Assembly: GCA_963693315.1 (NCBI GenBank)
Contig: OY856187.1
Span: 115,614,843 to 115,678,842 of the forward strand
Origin: Diogma glabrata
Lineage: Eukaryota > Arthropoda > Insecta > Diptera > Cylindrotomidae
Direction of reading: 5' to 3'
Length of the DNA stretch: 64,000 nt
In this document: positions 54,309 through 64,000 of the stretch, in pieces
Layout of the letters: every line of letters starts with the position of its first letter
Position numbering within the stretch: the first letter of the stretch is position 1
Program-made: the position numbers and the translations under genes
The notes under the pieces: generated by a model
Databases searched by the model: none
Seen by the model: only the letters and a program-made list of their open reading frames with translations
Told to the model about the DNA's origin: nothing

Positions 54309-56024
54309 ATGTTTATTAAACAATTTAAAGTAAAAAACAATGTTCAATTCAAGGCAACTGAAAAAAAGAAGTTTCGCAGTAAAATACTAGCAGAGTTTTC
54401 TTCATTGTCAGAAGAACTTTTAAATATTATAATACCAACGAAAGCAAGCGTTTACTTAATAAAATTAATCACTTACAATGGCACACAAGTGACAGTTTAC
54501 TCTGTAGATAAAAGACCTATGTTTTTTGAAATTGATAACAAACTGTTCCCAACTGTTTACACACTGTGGTTAGCATGCGATATAATCCCAGTATTCACCA
54601 CACATTCTGCCGTATTTCCAAAACTGGCAAATGGAGCAGATTTGATGATTCCTGGTGTTGTTAAACAAGAAACAACATTAGCATCATGGGGTAGATTTGT
54701 GAAAGGTGAAGCAGTATTTATCAATTTGACATCCAATAAAGCTGCAATTGCTGTTGGAACGCTGGCAAATTCCAGTGAGGATTTGTACATGTCAGGAGGC
54801 CATGGAATATGTGTAAAAGTTTTGCATGTTTTTGGAGATAAGCTTTGGAGTTTAGACCCTACCGTAACAATACAAGTTCCTAGTCAAGATGCAGTTTTCT
54901 CTGTTCCGAAAAAGGACGACTTTCCATCATTAGAGCAATCAATGAAAAAGCTCAAAATTCACGAGAAGAAATCTGAAGACGACATCGCACAGCAATCAAC
55001 TTTAATCGCTGAGACAGAAGCGATTTACGAGTCCGAATTAGAAAGTGAAGAAACTAAATTATCACCAAACGAAAAAATGGATCTCTGTTTAAAACACGCT
55101 TTCCTAACAGCAGTTATAAAATTAACTAAAGATAAAATACAACTCCCAATACTAGCCAGTAATTTTTATCGGCTTCATATTTTACCATCGTCTACATCCA
55201 ACATCGATATAAAATTGTCGTCTTTTAAAAAAGTTTCAAAGTTCTTAGATAAAATGTCCAATGACGGTTTAATTGTAGTGAAAGAAGAGACAAAGGGAGT
55301 TGAAAAAATTACAGAAATTGATTTTAGCCATCCGGAAATTTTATCATTTAAACCAGATTGGAAAGGCTTAGCGGATAAAATCAGCAACGAAAATGCTCCG
55401 GAAGAAGTAACACCGTTATTTCAATCAACGGTTACCGAACTGTTTGTTATAACAGAAGAAGTTCTACCATTTTTTTGCTATTTCAAATCTTTAAATGTAT
55501 CCAATCCGTTAGAAAAAAACGATGTTTTAAAATATATCAAAGATTATTTAGGACAACATAAAATCAAACCAAATGTAATAACTAGAAATTTAGTTTTAAA
55601 TGAAGTTTTACAGAAAATCTGTGAAACAACAGAAGCAAAAGATGTAAATGAACTACATTCAATAATCTTATCACGAATGGAACTATGTTATGAGATGCGA
55701 AATCAAACTCAACCGAAATTAGCTTCAGGTAAACAAGTTCCGATTCAAATGACGCTAGCAACAAGATCCGGTAACAAAAAAGTTACTTTAATTAATAATC
55801 TTGAACTGTATGGGATTATAGTAACTGAATTTGCAAAAGTTTGTAAAGTTGGTGTAGCCGCTAGTACTTCAATTACACGAACTCCAGGGTCAAAAACTGA
55901 CCAACTTCTTGTTCAAGGCAATCAAATAAAATTCGTGTATGATCTATTGACACAAACATACAAAATAGCACCGAAAAATATTCAAGGCCTTGAGTTAGCA
56001 AAAAAAGAGAAAAAGAAAAAATAA
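54309..56024 (+). CDS. eIF2D: Eukaryotic translation initiation factor 2D (ligatin), 571 aa
   Basis: Non-canonical initiation and recycling factor that delivers or releases tRNA on 40S subunits in the cytosol. The N-terminus MFIKQFKVKNNVQFKATEKK is characteristic, so I start at 54309; an in-frame ATG at 54249 lies in the transposon target duplication and adds 20 atypical residues. Domains: N-terminal fold (1-90), PUA domain (about 93-175, with ANGADLMIPGVV), acidic linker (about 190-270), winged-helix/SWIB-type region (about 275-450, with FKKVSKFLDKMSNDGLIVV) and SUI1/eIF1-like domain (about 478-565, with NKKVTLINNLELYGI and LLVQGNQIKFV), ending in a lysine tail. Length matches family members (about 570-590). 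No intron is seen. The 28 kb transposon ends 60 bp upstream. Confidence 0.95.
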   Translation: MFIKQFKVKNNVQFKATEKKKFRSKILAEFSSLSEELLNIIIPTKASVYLIKLITYNGTQVTVYSVDKRPMFFEIDNKLFPTVYTLWLACDIIPVFTTHSAVFPKLANGADLMIPGVVKQETTLASWGRFVKGEAVFINLTSNKAAIAVGTLANSSEDLYMSGGHGICVKVLHVFGDKLWSLDPTVTIQVPSQDAVFSVPKKDDFPSLEQSMKKLKIHEKKSEDDIAQQSTLIAETEAIYESELESEETKLSPNEKMDLCLKHAFLTAVIKLTKDKIQLPILASNFYRLHILPSSTSNIDIKLSSFKKVSKFLDKMSNDGLIVVKEETKGVEKITEIDFSHPEILSFKPDWKGLADKISNENAPEEVTPLFQSTVTELFVITEEVLPFFCYFKSLNVSNPLEKNDVLKYIKDYLGQHKIKPNVITRNLVLNEVLQKICETTEAKDVNELHSIILSRMELCYEMRNQTQPKLASGKQVPIQMTLATRSGNKKVTLINNLELYGIIVTEFAKVCKVGVAASTSITRTPGSKTDQLLVQGNQIKFVYDLLTQTYKIAPKNIQGLELAKKEKKKK

Positions 56025-56070
56025 CCATCTATATACATACATACTTGTAAAGAAAATATGAGTTATTTAA

Positions 56071-56080
56071 AATAAATAAA
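56071..56080 (+). terminator. eIF2D polyadenylation signal
   Basis: AATAAATAAA about 47 nt after the stop codon, facing the PQBP1 signal 32-45 nt away. Confidence 0.7.
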
Positions 56081-56111
56081 CAAAATTTTTAGATTAACAA
56101 ATTATAACTAA

Positions 56112-56117
56112 TTTATT
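56112..56117 (-). terminator. PQBP1 polyadenylation signal
   Basis: TTTATT on the plus strand (AATAAA on the minus), about 177 nt past the PQBP1 stop. Cleavage of both mRNAs would fall in roughly 56085-56105, so the 3' ends probably touch or overlap. Confidence 0.6.
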
Positions 56118-56293
56118 TTCAATTGTATTAAATTACACAATAAGTATATATGCTTACTTCCGAAATCCAAATTTGGAAATAGATTTCTAACATTTGTTGA
56201 ACTAAAGTTGTTAATTTCGACAAAGGAAACCGTCGAAAGCAACGCAATATATAGAAAAATTTTCGTAGTGGAAAACTATATGCAAAGTAAATT

Positions 56294-57289
56294 TTAACTC
56301 TCGTTCCCGCCGTCCGAATCGCTATCCGTAGGTTTTTTATTTGCAGCCAGAATCGAACCAGGGTTAGGATATGGCCGCATTTGATATAATGCCCCAGATG
56401 CAGTAGTATCAGCGCCCGTTTGACGCTCTTCATTATTTAAACCTGAGGACCATGTTCCTCTAGGAATATCTGAATAAGCTGCAGGATCCATTGGATCTAA
56501 TTTATCCGCTTCCTCTCGTTTTTGCCTTCGCTCTTTTTTGGTACGTAACAATGCTTTATCCAAATCTCGCGATTTTTGTTTTCTTGGATATGAGTTTGAT
56601 TTTTCAATTTGTGAATAATTTTCAATTAAAGGTGGTACGCTGATTGCAACAGGTAATTTTAAATTTTCATCTTCACTTCCTGCACCTGCATCGTCCATGT
56701 CAATCGGGACAGATTCTTCCAGTTCCCGGCGTAAGCAACCAGCGCTTTTTGAAATATGAGATTTTGAATGCGTTGGTGGTAACCACGAAACTGTGTCATC
56801 TGTTTGACACCAATAATAATGTGTACCACATCCAACATCATACACTTCCACCCAATCCTTGGGAAGGGGGAATCTTTTTAATAGCCGTTTTTTTCTTTTG
56901 ATGTATTCTGGTGATGGTTCTATCATTCCGTCACCCCATTTATTTACACAAAATAATGTACATTTATGAAAAACATTATATTTATTTGGGCAGCATTTGT
57001 ACCCAGACATACCACCTTCGGTCATTCTTGTTTTCATTCTTTCTTTCCATAAGTTTTCTTCCGGTTTTCTAATATATTCAAAATCATATTGATTTGGCTC
57101 TTCAACTTCATCATAATCTTCAGCTATTATTTCTTCTTTGTCCACCTTTTCACGTTTTTCGGCACTTTCAATCAACTTCTTTGCTTTATTTTTTTCAATT
57201 ATTCCACGTTTCGCTAGTCGTTTTAGTAGTGCTGATGGAAGGGTTGAGGGCTTCCTATCTTTTAAAATCAGAGTATCAACAATTTCCAT
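56294..57289 (-). CDS. PQBP1: Polyglutamine-binding protein 1, 331 aa
   Basis: Nuclear WW-domain protein of the spliceosome that joins pre-mRNA splicing and transcription. The N-terminal LPSALLKRLAKRGII and EEIIAEDYD stretches match the family start. A cysteine-rich insertion follows (about 93-120, GYKCCPNKYNVFHKCTLFC), then the WW domain (about 139-175: PLPKDWVEVYDVGCGTHYYW ... VSWLPP). The C-terminal U5-15kD-binding region is conserved (LDPMDPAAYSDIPRGTWSSG, TGADTTASGALYQ, RPYPNPGSI). The arginine-rich polar repeat of the vertebrate protein is reduced to a short basic KTKKERRQKREEADK stretch. Single exon here. Convergent with eIF2D. Confidence 0.95.
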   Translation of the reverse strand: MEIVDTLILKDRKPSTLPSALLKRLAKRGIIEKNKAKKLIESAEKREKVDKEEIIAEDYDEVEEPNQYDFEYIRKPEENLWKERMKTRMTEGGMSGYKCCPNKYNVFHKCTLFCVNKWGDGMIEPSPEYIKRKKRLLKRFPLPKDWVEVYDVGCGTHYYWCQTDDTVSWLPPTHSKSHISKSAGCLRRELEESVPIDMDDAGAGSEDENLKLPVAISVPPLIENYSQIEKSNSYPRKQKSRDLDKALLRTKKERRQKREEADKLDPMDPAAYSDIPRGTWSSGLNNEERQTGADTTASGALYQMRPYPNPGSILAANKKPTDSDSDGGNES

Positions 57290-57720
57290 TTCGGTAGTAC
57301 TTGATAGAGATTAATTTTATATTTAGTAATAGTATATTATGTTATGGACTAGACATGTTAGATCACACACAAAATAAGTGTTTCTTTTTCTTAATTGAAG
57401 TTTATTAAAGCACTATAATGGTAAATGATAAGAGATGGCGTCACTTTCGCTTAATTTCGTATTGACGACTGGTAAAGTGATAACAGCGCACTCTCTTAGC
57501 AAAATTTAAAAACTATTTAAACATATCAAAATTCAAACGAACAGTAAATAAAATATTAAAATTTATTCTTTTTGATTTGTTTCGGATAAATAATTTAAAA
57601 AATATTAGTATAAAAGATTTAAATCAAAGTAACAATTAAAATTGTGTAGGTAAACTGTGATTAAAAATTAAAATAATAAAATATAATGGATGTGCGATCG
57701 CAAGAAAATTATTTGAAACT
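57290..57720. other. Upstream region of PQBP1
   Basis: AT-rich. Would contain the PQBP1 promoter; I see no convincing core element. No other gene recognised. Confidence 0.5.
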
Positions 57721-58140
57721 ATGTTTCGTGATATAGCTGAGTATTTTAAAAATACTATAAGGCCACTGTCAGAAGGCAAAAGCCTTAGTCCCGCTATACA
57801 CTTGAGCTAAACTATGCGAACTATGTTTTTAAAAAATGTTTTAACGCGAATAATATTTTTTAAACAAAATGTAATGAATGTAATGTTTCCTATTTTATTT
57901 CATTTTTTTGAATGTTTTGTTTCCGTAATGTTTTTTCGTATAATTACGTTGTATACAAAAAACATAGTTCGCATAGTTCACATAGTTTAGCTCAAGTGTA
58001 TAGCGGGCCTTATGGACGCTGGCTGGATTCATAGCTTGGCAGTTGCTCCATCACCATCGTCAAATTTAATAATAGGCCTTGTAGTCCAAACTTCTAAAAT
58101 GTCTGAAGCACCTCATGAGGTGAAATTGGAAAAAATATGA
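57721..58140 (+). pseudogene. 64-codon ORF split by a MITE, product unknown
   Basis: 57721-57787 and 58013-58140 form one open frame once the MITE and one TSD copy are removed (67 + 128 = 195 nt, 64 codons plus stop). It starts MFRDIAEYFKNTIRPLSEGK and continues with DAGWIHSLAVAPSPSSNLII and GLVVQTSKMSEAPHEVKLEK. The composition looks like real protein and unlike the surrounding AT-rich noise. I do not recognise the family. It could be a terminal exon or a small gene divergent from PQBP1. As it stands the MITE breaks it after 22 codons. Confidence 0.45.
57788..58009. mobile_element. 222-bp MITE, TSD TTA (Harbinger-like)
   Basis: Starts GTCCCGCTATACACTTGAGC and ends with the complement GCTCAAGTGTATAGCGGGCC. 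The inverted repeats extend about 45 bp including AAACTATGCGAACTATG. TTA on both sides (57785-57787, 58010-58012). Inserted in the 64-codon ORF. Confidence 0.85.
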
Positions 58141-58623
58141 TTTTCAATTAAATTTATTTATTTATTTGATTTATTTTTTCAATTTCCATTATACATATTT
58201 AAGCTTTCGCTTATTATTCATATGCTATAATAACAACAACTTAAAGGCAAAAAAGAAATAGAAGACGCTTATATTAATCTAAAAATACATAGTTTAAAAA
58301 GTTTAATCTAATTTAAATGTAATGATAAGTACAATTTAAACATAAATAATTTATTCATTTTCCTACTTTTATTTTTATTTATATTTTTATTTTTGTTTTT
58401 ATTTTTGTATTGGAGACAAATATAGATAAAGAAATCCTAATATACGATAACTAGGAATAATTAAAATGCGTAAAATACCTTCTTTTAAATCCGGATGGCG
58501 ACATTGATGTTTTGATACTCAAGGGTAAGGAATTCCAGACGCTGACTCCTCGAACGAAAAAGGAAGAATTTAAAATTAACGAGGAATTACGAGGAATCAA
58601 AAGATTGTTTGATCGTGCAAAAG

Positions 58624-61390
58624 TTAAATTTGTAATTTTTCACGGAGGTAAATAGGTTCACCATCTCTTAAAATTTTAAAAATATAAGAGCACATACGAA
58701 AATCATAAAAATCTTTAATATTGCAAACTAAAATTGATTTCGCATAGTCTGAAATCCTGTCATATTTCTTTTTGCGATAAATGAAACGGGCGCAAGCATT
58801 AAATGTCAGTTGAATTTTGTTAAAAATATAACCAAGCATACCAAAAAGAGCCGTATCACAATACAAAAAGTATGGCAGAATATAAGACATAAACCATTTC
58901 TTTTTAAGAAGAACGTCAGCATCTTTAGCTACTGTCCAAAGTGTACGTAATATATTACAAATCTTCTTTCTCATTGAGTTAACTTGATCAATCCATGATA
59001 AGTCGTGGCTGATTAATATACCCAGGTTTTTTACTTTATTTGTAAAGGGAATAATCTCTCCATTTACTCTGATATTAGAAACATTATCCGTATTTACTGG
59101 CTTAGAAAAAATAATTATGGATTGCGTTTTCTTCGCATTTAGCGATAGAAAATTTCTGTTTGACCATTCGCAAATTAGAGTAATATCCTTGTTTACCCTT
59201 TCAATGCATGAGTTTATATTTTCTTTATCGGCACTCAGATAAACTTGCACATCATCCGCAAACATATGATATATACAATTTATAATTACCGATGGGAGAT
59301 CATTTATATAAAGCGAAAAAAGTAGAGGTCCCAAGACGGATCCTTGTGGAACCCCAAACCAAACATTATAAGGATCAGATAAGTTATTATTCAAAAATAC
59401 CCGTTGGGATCTATTAGAAAGATATGATTCTATTAAAAGACAAGCTAATACCGCATTCACAGCGACATAGCAAATTAGTAGATGTAATTTAAATCTGTGC
59501 TGTAAACACTTTTTATTTTAAAATCTTGCAACTAATTTGATATCTAGGCTTACTACAATTACAAACGATTCAAATACTTACGATTCAAATTACAATCTAC
59601 GTTTTAAACTCATATTAAATATGCCAAGATGCAAATTATAATTTACTATCTACTAATTTGCTATGTCGCTGTGAATGCAGTATGACTTACTGAATTTAAA
59701 ATTATAAAAAAGCTTTTTGATCAGCAGTCCATGATCAATTAGATCAAAAGCTTTACTGAAATCTAAGAGTACTAAAACAGTTAGCAATTTCTTATCCATA
59801 TTCTTACGTATATCATCCACAATATTTAATATCGCTGAATTAGTGCTGTAAGCTGATTGATAACAATTTAACAATTTCTTTACATCCAGATAGTTTGAAA
59901 TTTGTGACTTAAGCACTCTTTCAAAAACTTTCGATAGTACTGGCAAAATACTTATAGGTCTAAAACCGGAAGTGGATACTGGATTAGGAATTTTAGCAAT
60001 AGGAATTACCTTAGCACACTTCCAACATTTTGGAAAAGTCGATTTCGTTAAAATACAATTAAATAAAAATAGAATGTATTTATAAATGAACGGAAATATG
60101 AGTTTGATAAACTTTAAAGAAATACCATCCAATCCCTCTGCATTAGAAGTAATAGAATTTAGGGCTCGTGCGAGCTCTTCAAGGCCTATATTCACAAACG
60201 AAAAATCATTTACTCTTGCATCATATTCCGTAAAATCTTGGCGATTTGAATTATTTAATACTAGACTTTGATTATTAAATTCCTTTGAAAATTCAGAAGC
60301 AGTAAATACTGAAGAAGAAGAGCTTTTTGATTCATTGATACCCAAAGAGTTAATGCGTTTCCAGAATTCAGTTTGAGGTAGATTAGGATCTAGTACACTA
60401 TTCAAAAATGCCTTTTTCTTGTTACGAATTAAGGATGTGACTCTGTTTCTCAAATACTTATAAGATGTAAGGGATTCCTCAGTTCTCAATAATTTCCACC
60501 GTCGATAAGAAGAATCACGCAGCATAATCTCATCGACAATATCATCACTAAACCACCCTGTTCGGATGCCTTTAGTTCTTACAGTACGAATGGGAACACA
60601 TTTGTTATAGGCACTCAAAATAAGAGTTTGTAAAATCCATTTGACTATCAATATCAGTCATTGTAAAAATATTATCCCATGGTAGCGAAGTAGTATAAAG
60701 CCTCAATAACTCACAGTCAACATTCTTAAAATCTCTAAATGTTTTCATTGTTGGATGCGCACTAGTCTGAATATCATATGTAAAAAACAAAATATCGTGA
60801 TCAAAACACCCGATTCCTAACTGGTCGATGAAGTTTATTCTATCTCTGTTAGTTATTATTAAATCCAGAAGAGAACACGAAGTACCATAAACATACGTTG
60901 GCTGTGAGTTATGAACCTTTAATGAGAATCTATCAAGCAGTTTATGGAATTTAACACCATTTATGTCTTTACGCAGAAGATTATGATTAAAATCCCCACA
61001 TAAAATAATATCACTAAAAAGAGTTGTATAGTTATTAAAAATATCTTCAATCTCATTTAACCCATCAACCCGCGAGGGCTTATAAGATGCTCCCAAAAGA
61101 ATTTTACTATTATTTATTTTTAATTCAATTAAAATAATTTCGAAACTCGGACTGTCTGATTGAAATATAACTTTAGAGAAAATTGAAGATCGTATATACA
61201 CACATACACCCCCACCCCGTTGTCCCATTCTATCCTCTCTAAAAAGCTTATACCCTGGTATTAAACTGCAGAATTAGATATATGATCCTTTAACCAACTT
61301 TCTGAGATACAGATAACATCCACACCATCCAGCAACGTTCTAATCTCATCAATCTTAGGAAAAATACTACGTGCATTACAATAACATACC
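58624..61390 (-). pseudogene. LINE E ORF2 (endonuclease-RT) in fragments
   Basis: In order on the minus strand: CNARSIFPKIDEIRTLL and SESWL (about 61390-61265), a shift, then GGGVCVYIRSSIF and LCGDFNHNLL (61228-60605), another shift, then RT blocks SNAEGLDGISLKFIK, SGFRPISILPVLSKVFE and LVLLDFSKAFDLIDH (to 59653), the MITE, then [16 protein letters not shown] and the catalytic FADDVQVYL (59460-58624). Aligns with D block by block. Inactive. Confidence 0.85.
59449..59682. mobile_element. 234-bp MITE with TACCGCATTCACAGCG ends
   Basis: Left end TACCGCATTCACAGCGACAT, right end complementary over about 38 bp. Flanks TAA (59446-59448) and TGA (59683-59685), best read as a 3-bp duplication with one change, because removing the element and one flank restores the RT codons [13 protein letters not shown] seen in the same place in LINE D. 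Same family as the broken copy at 33108-34327. Confidence 0.82.
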
Positions 61391-61933
61391 TTTAGTCCAT
61401 GTTTTTTATTCAGTGATTCCCGTAAAACAACATTGGAAGTAACTATGTCCAGAGGGTCAGCGTGTAAAACTACACCCTGAATAACTTAACACACTCGATC
61501 ACCACCAAATTCAAAAGAAAGTATAATAATAACTTAATAAAAAACCACGAAAAACATTTAACAATTTGTCTGCAATTAAAACTACGAAGCTTAGCTACAA
61601 AAAACTCAAAACAAATAATTAGTAAATCAAAATTTATAATCATACTGAAAAATATTAAACACATGAAAAATTTATGAAAACGTAACAGGAATTCAAAAAT
61701 ATGAAAAGAAGAAGAAGAAAAAATTAATATATAAAAACCTCATCCAGTTATACATAATAAATAATAATCACAATTTATATATTTGATGATGACGACATCG
61801 TTTTAGAACGTGTTAAAATCGTTGCCTGACTGCAATGTAATACAACTGTTCCAGATTCTAAAATTTCATTTTCACTGATAGCCGCAATCTTCGATACTGT
61901 CAATTCTGGCTCCGATAATCGTGGTTCATTCTC

Positions 61934-62626
61934 CTACAATAATTGCTCCAACTGGATTATATTAATAATTTGTGTTGCTTTTGCACCTGCGTAAGGTATG
62001 ACATGTACAAGGCCGTATTTCGTATATGCTTTTACGATCTTATTTGATTTTTGATGTAACTTTGCTTGATGAAAAATATCGGAATTTCTTTTTGTCAAAA
62101 GATCGTTACAAAAAATTCTGACGGTAGAATCTATATTAATATGATTCAAAGTTAAATCACCTCTTTTTTTATATTTTGAGAAGAAATCTGATTTATACCT
62201 TCTATATAGAAATCTAACAATAATTGGGGCATTCAGCACTTTTTTCCTTTGAGGTTTTTTATGATGTTTTATTTGAGAAACACTAATTACAGCATTTGAG
62301 TTAAGCACAGAAAAACCAATCGCTCCACAAATACCATCGAAAATATCATAAGCTGTACGATCCCTTATCAATGGAATGCCCGTGATTATAATTTCAGTCG
62401 ACCTCTGTTCTCTCTCTAAGTAATCAATCCGCCAGGTGAAATTATCAACTTGTGCACACACATGATTTACTTGCTCACACCAATTTTTTAGATCATTTTT
62501 GATATTATTTTTAAAATCAGAAAAATTCGAATTTATAATATTAAATTGTGAATTCATATTATCAAGTTTCTCATTAAATGAGTCAATAATTGTTTTAAAC
62601 TTGTAGACCTCAACAACGGCACCCAT
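61934..62626 (-). CDS. LINE E ORF1: coiled coil and RRM-like, 230 aa
   Basis: Open frame. N-terminal coiled coil (about 8-75, KTIIDSFNEKLDNMNSQFNI ...), then REQRSTEIIITGIPLIRDRT, FDGICGAIGF and APIIVRFLYRRYKSDFF, an L1-ORF1p-like RRM plus C-terminal domain order. Probably an RNA-binding trimeric chaperone. The frame is intact although ORF2 is not. The start is at MGAVVEVYKF near the element 5' end. Confidence 0.7.
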   Translation of the reverse strand: MGAVVEVYKFKTIIDSFNEKLDNMNSQFNIINSNFSDFKNNIKNDLKNWCEQVNHVCAQVDNFTWRIDYLEREQRSTEIIITGIPLIRDRTAYDIFDGICGAIGFSVLNSNAVISVSQIKHHKKPQRKKVLNAPIIVRFLYRRYKSDFFSKYKKRGDLTLNHINIDSTVRIFCNDLLTKRNSDIFHQAKLHQKSNKIVKAYTKYGLVHVIPYAGAKATQIINIIQLEQLL

Positions 62627-62769
62627 GACGTAAGTTTTTTGGTCTATTCAATCACTGCCATACTGATATATAATCATCTAAAATTGGTGAACGATGATGA
62701 TGTGAAAGATGATATCATCATCTAAAATTGGTGAACTTAAATTACACATAGCTGATACTACAATTGTTA

Positions 62770-64000
62770 TCCCTTATAAAAAAAATCGAAAGAAACCGAT
62801 AGAAAACGATTGAAAACGAATAGTTTTCTATCGTTTGCTATCCGTTTCTATCGGATTTAATCATTTTAAACGCATAGACTATATCTGCCAGATAGAAAAC
62901 GCACCGTAATCTATCGTAACCTATAGGATTTTTCAGTTTTCGGTTTCAATGGTTTTTCTCCGATAGAATTTCTATCATAGTTAATCGTTTTGATTCAGAA
63001 CATCACGATTGAAATTTTTTTGGTGAAATTGAAAAAGTTTTGAATCGTTTTCTATCCGACATTACATATATAGCACCAATCGTAACTTATGGTATTTGCC
63101 CGTCATTAGATTTCTATCGGGCTGAATCTGAAATTTACGATTGAGATGTTTTCAGGAGAAATCAACCAATCGTAATCTATCGTTATCTATAGGATTTTTT
63201 ACTTTTCGGTTTCAATGGTTTTTTTACGATGGAATTTATATCGTTGTTAATTGTTTTAAATCTGAAGATCACGACTTGAAATTTTTTGGTAAAACTGAAC
63301 AAGTTTTGAATAGTTTTTTATCGTACATTCCATATGTAGCACCAATCGTAACCTATCGTATTTTTCCGCCTTCAGATTTCTATCGGCTGGAATCTGAAAT
63401 TTACGATTGAAATTTTTTCAAGAAAAACAAACCAATCGGCATCATTCGTCACCTATGGGATATTTCAGATTTGGTTTCAATGGGTTTTTTACGATAGAAT
63501 TTCTATCGTTGTTAATCGTTCTGAATCTGAAATTTTTGATTGAAATTTTTTGGGAAAACTAAACAAGTTTTTAAACGTTTTCTATCGTACATTCCATATG
63601 TAGCACCAATTGTAACCTATCGTATTTTTCCGCCATCAGATTCCTATCGGTTTGAATCTGAAATTTACGATTGAAATTTTTTCAAGAAAAACAAACCAAT
63701 CGGCATCATTCGTCACCTATGGGATATTTCAGATTTGGTTTCAATGGGTTTTTTACGATAGAATTTCTATCGTAGTTAATCGCTCTGAATCTGAAGTTTT
63801 TGATTGAAATTTTTTGGTAAAACTAAACAAGTTTTTAAACGTTTTCTATCGTACATTCCATATGTAAAACTAATCGTAACCTATCGTATTTTTCCGCCAT
63901 CAGATTCCTATCGGTTTGAATCTGAAATTTACGATTGAAATTTTTTCAAGAAAAACAAACCAATCGGCATCATTCGTCACCTATGGGATATTTCAGATTT
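62770..64000. repeat. 264-bp satellite, at least four units, runs off the window
   Basis: The ACATTCCATATGTAGCACC landmark recurs near 63066, 63332, 63596 and 63860 (spacing about 266, 264, 264). Within each unit shorter words recur: CTATCG, GATAGAATTTCTATCG, AATCTGAAATTTACGATTG. The left edge is more degenerate. No gene inside. Confidence 0.9.

Larger units (their letters stand above)
58141..62640 (-). mobile_element. LINE E, decayed relative of LINE D
   Basis: Minus-strand two-ORF LINE. The 3' end has the same (TTTA)n style as D (58150-58190). ORF2 is D-like but broken by at least two frameshifts and a MITE. ORF1 is of a different type from D's. No clear target duplication seen. Confidence 0.8.

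Noticed and set aside
57686..57736. ATG-initiated 16-codon frame MDVRSQENYLKLCFVI
   Set aside because: Overlaps the start of the MITE-split ORF in another frame and stops at once. Not a convincing leader peptide.

Overview
The window looks like a transposon-packed stretch of an insect nuclear genome. Nothing in it is bacterial. Two single-copy eukaryotic genes sit convergently at 54.3-57.3 kb: eIF2D (ligatin) on the plus strand and PQBP1 on the minus strand. The PQBP1 protein has the extra cysteine-rich stretch before the WW domain that I associate with arthropod versions. P-element-type transposases, RTE and Jockey/CR1-group LINEs, Ty3/gypsy elements, TTAGG-like motifs and very AT-rich spacers fit an insect. 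I cannot fix the order. Both genes are uninterrupted ORFs here.

Layout. 1-4.2 kb: LINE family A and a broken RTE element, ended by a 200-base N gap. 4.7-12.2 kb: a decayed P-element transposase in two pieces, separated by MITEs, a 2.1 kb DNA transposon with roughly 320-bp inverted ends (T1) and a LINE A insert. 12.4-14.7 kb: a second DNA transposon with inverted ends over 500 bp (T2), running into a 250-bp TA microsatellite. 15.6-25.6 kb: a roughly 10 kb foldback-like inverted structure whose arms are built from short tandem repeats. Its loop holds a hAT-type element with a perfect 8-bp target duplication, itself invaded by LINE A.

26,031-54,248: the main result. This 28.2 kb block has inverted terminal arms of about 1.9 kb (after subtracting nested insertions) and is flanked by a perfect 9-bp direct repeat, ATGAATTAC. 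I read it as one giant foldback/MULE-like transposon that has accumulated other elements. These are a gag-protease-only gypsy element in the left arm; a hAT-like element, a 759-bp tandem array, RTE, LINE C, LINE F and a very young gypsy element in the core; and a full-length two-ORF LINE (D) in the right arm. Its right end lies 60 bp upstream of the eIF2D start codon, so the insertion has moved the gene's original upstream DNA 28 kb away.

54.3-64 kb: eIF2D and PQBP1, whose 3' ends nearly meet; a 64-codon ORF split by a 222-bp MITE; a decayed LINE (E) related to D; and a 264-bp satellite that runs off the end. Apart from the two genes, nearly every open frame belongs to a mobile element. Nested insertion order can be read in several places from empty sites preserved in the opposite inverted arm.
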